The position numbers and the translations under genes were made by a program. Below the pieces are notes generated by a model. The model did not search any database. It worked only from the letters and a program-made list of their open reading frames with translations, and was not told where the DNA came from. From Paracoccaceae bacterium (lineage in GTDB: Bacteria; Pseudomonadota; Alphaproteobacteria; Rhodobacterales; Rhodobacteraceae), in NCBI GenBank assembly GCA_003551745.1, contig PUNI01000468.1, positions 1 to 6,181 of the forward strand: DNA of 6,181 bases. Direction: 5' to 3'. Shown in pieces: positions 1 to 6,181 of the stretch. Positions within the stretch are counted from its first letter, which is position 1, and the number at the start of each line of letters is the position of its first letter.

Positions 1-851
1 AGATGCGGACCCGGCGGCGGGGTCAGCAACAGGTCGTCGGGGCGGATACCGATGAGGTCTGTTCCCGCCGGCAGCGACTCCAGCCCCGTGGCGTTGCCGT
101 TCTGCGCCAGCCAGGGCCGGGGCAGCATGTTCATGGCCGGCGAGCCGATGAACTGCGCCACGAACTCGTTCTCGGGCCTCTCGTAAAGCTCCAGCGGCGC
201 GCCCACCTGGCTGATGCCGCCGCCCGCGAGGACCACAATGCGCGAGGCCAGCGTCATCGCCTCGACCTGGTCGTGGGTGACGTAGATCATCGTCGACTCG
301 GGCATCGACTCCTTGAGCTGGGCGATCTCGATCCGGGTCGCGACCCGCAGCGCGGCGTCGAGGTTCGAGAGCGGCTCGTCGAAAAGGTAGACCTTGGGGT
401 CACGCACGATCGACCGACCGATCGCCACCCGCTGCCGCTGCCCGCCCGACAGCTGCTTGGGCAGCCGGTCGAGCAGCTTGTCGAGCTGCAGCATCCTGGC
501 GGCCCGGTTCACGGCCTGGTCGATCTCGTCACGGCTCTTGCCGGCGATCTTCAGCGCGAAGGCCATGTTGTCGCGAACGGTCATGTGCGGATAGAGCGCA
601 TATGTCTGGAAGACCATGGCAATGCCACGCTGTGCCGGCGGGATGTCGTTGACCACCACACCGTCGATTTCCAGAGTGCCTGCGGTGATCTTCTCGAGGC
701 CCGCGACCATCCGCAGAAGCGTCGACTTGCCACAACCCGATGGCCCGACGAAGACGATGAGCTCGCCGGTATCGATGTGCAGGTTGATATCGGAGAGGAC
801 CTTGACCGGCCCATAGGCCTTTTCGACATCGGTCATCTTCAGTTCGGCCAC
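1..851 (-). CDS. aglK: Alpha-glucoside ABC transporter ATP-binding protein AglK (partial, 3' end missing)
   Basis: This is the ATPase of a MalK/UgpC-type sugar importer; a cytoplasmic dimer hydrolyses ATP to drive uptake through AglF/AglG. About 283 codons are visible and the frame is open to the window edge. The motifs seen are an aromatic A-loop Tyr13, Walker [10 protein letters not shown] (36-44), Q-loop Gln82, signature LSGGQ (134-138), Walker B VYLFDEP (154-160, catalytic Glu159), D-loop SNLD (162-165) and H-loop His193. The C-terminal OB-fold regulatory domain begins near residue 230 and includes GIRPDD close to the edge. Family members are usually about 330-370 residues, so perhaps 50-90 are missing. 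The start is GTG at 849-851, preceded by GGGAGGA at good spacing; an in-frame ATG at 834-836 is less well placed. It is the last gene visible in the operon, 22 bases after aglA. MalK-type ATPases of other sugars look similar, so the alpha-glucoside role rests on the operon. Confidence 0.95.
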   Translation of the reverse strand, partial: MAELKMTDVEKAYGPVKVLSDINLHIDTGELIVFVGPSGCGKSTLLRMVAGLEKITAGTLEIDGVVVNDIPPAQRGIAMVFQTYALYPHMTVRDNMAFALKIAGKSRDEIDQAVNRAARMLQLDKLLDRLPKQLSGGQRQRVAIGRSIVRDPKVYLFDEPLSNLDAALRVATRIEIAQLKESMPESTMIYVTHDQVEAMTLASRIVVLAGGGISQVGAPLELYERPENEFVAQFIGSPAMNMLPRPWLAQNGNATGLESLPAGTDLIGIRPDDLLLTPPPGPH

Positions 852-858
852 TTCCGTC

Positions 859-865
859 TCCTCCC
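859..865 (-). promoter_or_regulatory. Ribosome binding site of aglK
   Basis: The minus strand reads GGGAGGA seven bases before the GTG at 849-851. This supports the GTG start over the ATG five codons further in (834-836), whose upstream bases lack a comparable purine run at the right distance. The site lies inside the 22-base gap after the aglA stop. Confidence 0.75.
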
Positions 866-873
866 GTCCTCTT

Positions 874-2529
<1,656 letters not shown>

Positions 2530-2535
2530 GGGCGA

Positions 2536-2541
2536 CCCCTC
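2536..2541 (-). promoter_or_regulatory. Ribosome binding site of aglA, overlapping the aglG stop
   Basis: The minus strand reads GAGGGG six bases before the GTG of aglA. Its first two bases are the last two of the aglG TGA (2540-2542). This arrangement supports the GTG start and suggests that ribosomes finishing aglG re-initiate on aglA. Confidence 0.7.
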
Positions 2542-3691
2542 ACTTGACGGCGCCGGCCAGCAGGCCCCGGACCAGATAGCGCTGCATGGTGAAGAACACG
2601 ATCAGCGGGATAGCCAGCGACACGAAGGCGGCGCCGGCAAGGATACCCCAATCACCGCCGCGCGAGCCCAGCAGGTCGTCGGCGATCTTCACCGTCATCA
2701 CCTGCGTCGCCGAGCCCGAGGGCAGGAACACCTTGGCCACGAGCAGGTCGTTCCACGTCCACAGGAACTGGAAGATCGCGAAGGCAGCAAGCGCCGGGAA
2801 GCTGAGGGGCAGGATGATGCGGACGAAGATCTGGAAGTCGGTCGCGCCATCCACCCGCGCGCTCTCGATGATGTCGCGCGGCAGACCGACCATGTAGTTG
2901 CGTAACAGATAGACCGCGAGCGGCAGGCCGAAGCCGGTATGGGCGAGCCATATCCCGAGGAAACTCTGGCCGATGCCGATCTGGTTGTGCAGGTTCAGCA
3001 GCGGCACCAGCGCCAGTTGCAGCGGCACGACCAGCAACCCCACCACCGCCGCGATCAGCACGCCTCGGCCCACGAAATCCATCCAGGCCAGCGCATAGGC
3101 GGCGAAGGCGGCGATCAGGATCGGGATCACCGTGGCGGGTATGGCGACCGTCAGCGTGTTGATGAAGGCCCTGTCCATGCCGTCGGCCGACAGCACGGTG
3201 TTGTAGTTCCCGGTCGTGAAGCGCGGGGCCGTCCGCGCCTCGAAATACAGCGTCACCGGTCGCTCGAAGGCCTCGTCGTTGCGCAGGAGATAGGTGCCGT
3301 CCGCCTCGATCGTCACCGTCCCGCCGGTACGCAGGTCCACGATCTGACCTGCATCGAACTCCGCCGGGGCGGCTCCGCGCGTGCCGAAATGCGAGACCGT
3401 GCCGGTCTGGTCGGGAAACCAACGGGCCTGCGCGGGGTCGGTGAAGACGTTGCCCTCGATCACGAAGCTGCCGTTTTCCTCGCGCTGGGTGTCGGCGGCG
3501 ACGCGGGTCCGGAAGGTCAGGTCCACCGGCAGCGGCGCCTTCCACCAGCCCGACTCGGAGATCTGGTCGCGATCGCGGAAGGACGACACGAACAGCCCCA
3601 CCGTCGGGACCAGCCAGATCACCACCATCAGCACGACGGTGATGTTGACCGCCCAGTTCAGGCCGGATCTCTGCCCTGCGATGTTCTCCAT
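2540..3691 (-). CDS. aglG: Alpha-glucoside ABC transporter permease AglG
   Basis: This 383-residue inner-membrane protein is the second permease subunit (MalG type) and pairs with AglF to form the sugar channel. TM1 is at about 13-36 and the remaining segments at about 177-203, 209-232, 243-263, 296-315 and 350-370. The EAA-type cytoplasmic loop that docks on the ATPase starts at ESARVDGA (276-283) and ends at ILPL (293-296). Between TM1 and the NYNTVL segment (162-167) lies a long polar, beta-rich stretch of roughly 120 residues, predicted to be periplasmic; ordinary MalG-type subunits have only a few tens of residues there. AglG proteins of about 380 residues are, as I recall, normal, so this is probably a family trait. 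The start ATG at 3689-3691 is preceded by AGGAGGG; the next Met (22) lies inside TM1. The gene begins 14 bases after the aglF stop and ends 10 bases before aglA. Confidence 0.94.
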   Translation of the reverse strand: MENIAGQRSGLNWAVNITVVLMVVIWLVPTVGLFVSSFRDRDQISESGWWKAPLPVDLTFRTRVAADTQREENGSFVIEGNVFTDPAQARWFPDQTGTVSHFGTRGAAPAEFDAGQIVDLRTGGTVTIEADGTYLLRNDEAFERPVTLYFEARTAPRFTTGNYNTVLSADGMDRAFINTLTVAIPATVIPILIAAFAAYALAWMDFVGRGVLIAAVVGLLVVPLQLALVPLLNLHNQIGIGQSFLGIWLAHTGFGLPLAVYLLRNYMVGLPRDIIESARVDGATDFQIFVRIILPLSFPALAAFAIFQFLWTWNDLLVAKVFLPSGSATQVMTVKIADDLLGSRGGDWGILAGAAFVSLAIPLIVFFTMQRYLVRGLLAGAVK

Positions 3692-3700
3692 GCGAGGCCG

Positions 3701-3707
3701 CCCTCCT
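3701..3707 (-). promoter_or_regulatory. Ribosome binding site of aglG, overlapping the aglF stop
   Basis: The minus strand reads AGGAGGG nine bases before the aglG ATG. Its first two bases belong to the aglF TAG stop (3706-3708). Termination and initiation therefore occur at one spot, which should help keep the two permease subunits at equal amounts. Confidence 0.75.
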
Positions 3708-4686
3708 ACCGCAGTTCCTTGCGCGCCTGCGCGATGTTCCAGATCATCACCGGCAGCACGATGATCATGATCACGAAGGCCACCGCCGTCGCCCGCCCGT
3801 CGTCGCGGAACATGTAGGTCATCATGTAGCTCGGCAGGATGTGGGTGCCGAAGTTGCCCCCGGTCATGGTGTAGACGATGTCGAAGACCTTCAGCACCAG
3901 GATGGTGATGGTCGTCCAGACCACCACGATGGTCCCCATGATCTGCGGCACCTTGATCGAGAAGAACAGCCGGAACGGCCCGGCCCCGTCTATGATCGCG
4001 GCTTCGATGGTCTCCTCGGGGATGCCGCGCAGCGCCGCCGACAGGATCACCATGGCAAAGCCGGTCTGGATCCAGATCAGGATGAACATCAGGAAGAAAT
4101 TGTTCCAGAACGGGATCTGGATCACGTCCACCGGACGATCGGCCCCCAGCAGGTCACGCACGGCGTTGATCAGCCCGATGTCGGCAGTGTTGGCATAGAC
4201 GAATTTCCAGATCAGCGAGGCCCCCACGAAGCTGATCGCCATCGGCATGAAGATCAGCGACTTCGCGACATTTCCCCAGCTAAGACGGTCGGTGAGTTGC
4301 GCGGCGGCCAGTCCGAAGGAGGTGGCCAGGGCCGGGACGACGAGAAGCCAGAGGAAATTGTTGAAGACGGCCGTGCGGAAGCCGGATTCGTTGAAGAGGT
4401 CTATGTAGTTGCCAAGGCCGATGAACTCGGTGCCGGCCCGGTCGAACAGCGAGCGGTAGAAGGACCCCACCACCGGATAGGCCAGGTAGAGCCCGAGCGC
4501 GAACAGGGCTGGAAACAGGAACAGCCAGGGCCGCACCAGATTGGCCCGGTTGATGTTGCGGCCCGGATTGGGCCCCTTGGCCGGGAAGATCACCCGGTCG
4601 AGGACCCAGTTCGAGAGATAGAAATACGCGACGCAGCCGAACACGCCGACAAGAATGGTGATCACGCCCTGAATGACCGGCGGCAT
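3706..4686 (-). CDS. aglF: Alpha-glucoside ABC transporter permease AglF
   Basis: This 326-residue inner-membrane protein is the first permease subunit (MalF type) of the importer. Hydrophobic segments are seen at about 6-28, 53-73, 108-130, 142-164, 196-218, 252-275 and 300-318. The first precedes the usual permease core, which begins at PWLFLFPAL (53-61), so the protein carries an additional N-terminal helix. The EAA loop that contacts AglK is EAAIIDGAG (228-236) followed by FFSIKVP (241-247), an excellent match to the EAAxxDGA...IxLP pattern. The ATG at 4684-4686 has GGGGAGGA (4691-4698) upstream. It follows aglE after a 103-base gap containing a strong hairpin and ends with TAG inside the aglG ribosome binding site. 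Related permeases serve trehalose, palatinose or maltodextrin systems; the adjoining GH13 gene between G and K favours alpha-glucosides. Confidence 0.94.
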   Translation of the reverse strand: MPPVIQGVITILVGVFGCVAYFYLSNWVLDRVIFPAKGPNPGRNINRANLVRPWLFLFPALFALGLYLAYPVVGSFYRSLFDRAGTEFIGLGNYIDLFNESGFRTAVFNNFLWLLVVPALATSFGLAAAQLTDRLSWGNVAKSLIFMPMAISFVGASLIWKFVYANTADIGLINAVRDLLGADRPVDVIQIPFWNNFFLMFILIWIQTGFAMVILSAALRGIPEETIEAAIIDGAGPFRLFFSIKVPQIMGTIVVVWTTITILVLKVFDIVYTMTGGNFGTHILPSYMMTYMFRDDGRATAVAFVIMIIVLPVMIWNIAQARKELR

Positions 4687-4789
4687 CCGTTCCTCCCCTG
4701 GGCCCCGACGGGCCGCCTGCGGGCCTCCACTCCGCGCAGGCCGCCGCCGCCCGGACCGGCAAGGCCCGGGCGGCGGCTCCGTGTCGTGC
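4687..4789 (-). other. Intercistronic region between aglE and aglF
   Basis: These 103 bases are the only sizeable gap in the operon. In transcript order they hold 12 bases after the aglE stop, a 12-bp GC-only hairpin (4743-4777), a potential 6-bp pairing of 4715-4720 with 4736-4741, a small 5-bp stem (4701-4705 with 4710-4714, loop CGAC), then the aglF ribosome binding site (4691-4698). I see no small gene or clear promoter. The GC is very high, so the smaller pairings may be chance. Confidence 0.7.
4743..4777 (-). promoter_or_regulatory. GC-rich hairpin after aglE, likely mRNA-stabilising or attenuating
   Basis: A perfect 12-bp inverted repeat, gccgccgcccgg (4743-4754) with ccgggcggcggc (4766-4777), encloses an 11-base loop in which two more G-C pairs can form (4756-4757 with 4763-4764). 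It begins 12 bases after the aglE stop codon on the transcribed strand. No T-run follows on the minus strand, so a classical intrinsic terminator is unlikely. Hairpins after the binding-protein gene are known in other sugar ABC operons (malE-malF in enteric bacteria), where they protect the upstream mRNA so that more binding protein than permease is made; the same role here is inferred. Confidence 0.65.
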
Positions 4790-6145
4790 TCAGCGCATGG
4801 CGTCCCAGCGATCCTGGATCATCTGCGCCACGTCGTCCGCATCCGCTCCGGTCACGAAGTCGACCATGCCGGTCCAGAACGCACCGGCCCCGATCTCACC
4901 GGGCATCAGGTCCGAACCGTCGAAACGGAAGGTGGTGGCATCGAGAAGGATCTGGTTCATCGCCCGCAGGCTGTCGGAGGAGAAGGTGTCGAGGTTGACC
5001 TCGAGGTAGGGCGTCAGGAAGCCCGATTGCGCCATCCACAGCTCATGGGCGATCGGCGTCTTGAGGAACTCGATCACCCCGCGCGCCGCCGGCGAGTCCG
5101 CCGTGATCGCGAACAGCGTGCCGGCTCCCATCACCGGGCTGCCCAGATCCTGTTCCTCGAAGGCCGGGAAGTAGAAGAACTCGTAATCGATCCCGTACTC
5201 CGAGCCCTCTGGAAAGAAGGTCGGGATGAACGACGCCTGCTTGTGCATGTAGCATCCCGGCGGGAAGCTGAAGAGCCCTGCCGGCGAGTCGCGGAAGTCG
5301 GTCGTCGCGACGGCCTGCGCGCCGCCCTGCACCCAGTCGTCGTTGCGCGCGAAGGTGCCGAAGATCTCGATCGCCTCGATGATTCGCTCGTCGTTGAACG
5401 GCACCGAGTTGTCGACCCAGCCGTCATACACCTCCGGCTCCTGGGTGCGCAGCAGGATGTCCTCGACCCAGTCGGTGGCCGGCCAGCCGGTCGCTTCGCC
5501 GGACCCCAGCCCGATGCACCAGGGCGTGCCGCCGTCCTCGACGATCTGCTCGGACAGGGCGAGCAACTCCTCCATCGTCTCGGGGATGTCGTAGCCCATC
5601 TCGTCGAACTGTTCGGGGCTGTACCAGACCAGCGATTTCACATCGATCTTGTAGAAGAAGCCGTAGAGCGCATCTTCGCCATCGGGTCCGGCATAGGTGC
5701 CGAGATCCACCCAGCTTTCGCCGGCGGAATAGTTCTCCTGCACCCAGTCGGCGGTCGCGGGATCGAGCGCAGACAGGAAGCCGCGCGCGGCCATGTCCGC
5801 GGCCAACCCGGGCTGCGGGAACACCGCGATGTTGGGCGGCGAGCCGGCCTGGGCGGCGATCACGATGTCCTGCTCGAAGCTGTCCGAGCCGGTGTAGCTG
5901 ACGTCCGCACCCGTCGCCTCGGCGAAATAGGCCAGCACGGCGTTGACCATCTGTGCATCCAGCCCGGTCCAGGGGCCGGTGATCGTCAGCGTCTCGCCGG
6001 AGAAGTCATGCGCCTCGGCGAAGGCCTCGAAGCTGTCCCAATTGAAGGCGTCGTCCTCGCCGGGCGTGAAGAGCAGATCCTGCGCCGCGGCGCTGCCAGC
6101 AAAAAGCGCGAGCGCGGCGGCGCTCGCGGTCAGATGAAGTTTCAT
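4790..6145 (-). CDS. aglE: Alpha-glucoside ABC transporter periplasmic substrate-binding protein AglE
   Basis: This 451-residue exported protein captures alpha-glucosides in the periplasm and delivers them to AglF/AglG. It is a family 1 extracellular solute-binding protein. The N-terminus is a Sec signal peptide: a Lys at position 2, a hydrophobic Ala/Leu core, and a likely cut after SAAA (18-21) before Gln22; there is no lipobox Cys, so it should be soluble. Recognisable stretches of the AglE/ThuE-like group are SPPNIAVFPQPG (102-113), TPWCIGLGSGEATGWPATDW (207-226) and the PPGCYMHKQASF region (295-306). The mature protein is very acidic and has two cysteines (210 and 298). The ATG at 6143-6145 is preceded by GGGAGGGAG (6149-6157). 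It is the first gene of the operon and is separated from aglF by the hairpin region. A trehalose-type (ThuE) binding protein is the main alternative; the E-F-G-A-K order favours AglE. Confidence 0.94.
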   Translation of the reverse strand: MKLHLTASAAALALFAGSAAAQDLLFTPGEDDAFNWDSFEAFAEAHDFSGETLTITGPWTGLDAQMVNAVLAYFAEATGADVSYTGSDSFEQDIVIAAQAGSPPNIAVFPQPGLAADMAARGFLSALDPATADWVQENYSAGESWVDLGTYAGPDGEDALYGFFYKIDVKSLVWYSPEQFDEMGYDIPETMEELLALSEQIVEDGGTPWCIGLGSGEATGWPATDWVEDILLRTQEPEVYDGWVDNSVPFNDERIIEAIEIFGTFARNDDWVQGGAQAVATTDFRDSPAGLFSFPPGCYMHKQASFIPTFFPEGSEYGIDYEFFYFPAFEEQDLGSPVMGAGTLFAITADSPAARGVIEFLKTPIAHELWMAQSGFLTPYLEVNLDTFSSDSLRAMNQILLDATTFRFDGSDLMPGEIGAGAFWTGMVDFVTGADADDVAQMIQDRWDAMR

Positions 6146-6181
6146 CGTCTCCCTCCCATTGTGCGCGGTTGCTGCGCGCCC
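6146..6181 (-). other. Leader upstream of aglE (partial)
   Basis: Only 36 bases before aglE are present. They contain the ribosome binding site GGGAGGGAG at 6149-6157, five bases before the ATG by its nearest edge. No promoter or operator can be identified; these probably lie beyond the right edge. Confidence 0.7.

Noticed and set aside
852..873. A terminator or promoter in the aglA-aglK gap
   Set aside because: The 22-base gap is mostly the aglK ribosome binding site and has no hairpin plus T-run or promoter-like elements.
2939..3817. A 292-codon plus-strand open frame opposite aglG and the aglF 3' end
   Set aside because: It runs across a gene junction of two clear permease genes and shows only biased His/Arg/Gln/Gly composition.
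4701..4714. Small stem ggccc/gggcc next to the aglF ribosome binding site as a riboswitch or translation switch
   Set aside because: A 5-bp stem in such GC-rich sequence is easily chance, and it leaves the GGGGAGGA site unpaired. Mentioned only in the gap description.
3841..4998. A 385-codon plus-strand open frame opposite aglF and the 3' part of aglE
   Set aside because: It spans two real genes and their gap. The product is a low-complexity Arg/Asp/His/Gln-rich protein without family features, typical of a complementary-strand shadow in high-GC DNA.
6163..6179. Inverted repeat gcgcg/cgcgc just upstream of aglE as a possible operator
   Set aside because: Only five base pairs, all G/C, in very GC-rich DNA, and it does not resemble a LacI-family operator with AT-containing half sites. 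Too weak to annotate.

Overview
The window holds one operon, all on the minus strand: a nearly complete alpha-glucoside uptake and hydrolysis cluster in the order aglE-aglF-aglG-aglA-aglK, read from the right end of the window to the left. High GC with G/C at third codon positions, the gene order, and the character of the proteins (for example the ATPase stretch [16 protein letters not shown]) suggest an alphaproteobacterium, most likely Rhodobacterales (Rhodobacter/Roseobacter group). A strongly acidic exported binding protein would suit a marine or salt-exposed member. The taxonomic call is recognition from memory, not a search result.

Layout, in transcription order: 36 bases of leader at the right edge (6146-6181); aglE, periplasmic alpha-glucoside-binding protein (4790-6145); a 103-base gap with a strong GC-rich hairpin (4743-4777); aglF, first permease subunit (3706-4686); aglG, second permease subunit with a large predicted periplasmic insertion (2540-3691); aglA, a cytoplasmic GH13 alpha-glucosidase starting at GTG (874-2529); aglK, the transport ATPase starting at GTG and cut off by the left edge (1-851, about 283 residues seen). 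Apart from the E-F gap the genes are 10 to 22 bases apart. At the F-G and G-A junctions the ribosome binding site overlaps the preceding stop codon, so translational coupling is likely.

How the genes work together: AglE binds maltose-, sucrose- or trehalose-like alpha-glucosides in the periplasm and delivers them to the AglF/AglG channel. AglK dimers power import, and AglA hydrolyses the intact disaccharide in the cytoplasm to glucose plus its partner sugar. The regulator that often accompanies such clusters (a LacI-type aglR in Sinorhizobium) and the promoter are not in the window.

This is a recognisable metabolic operon and I found no sign of an undescribed system. The points worth a second look are the intercistronic hairpin, the periplasmic insertion in AglG, the extreme acidity of AglE, and smaller protein details.
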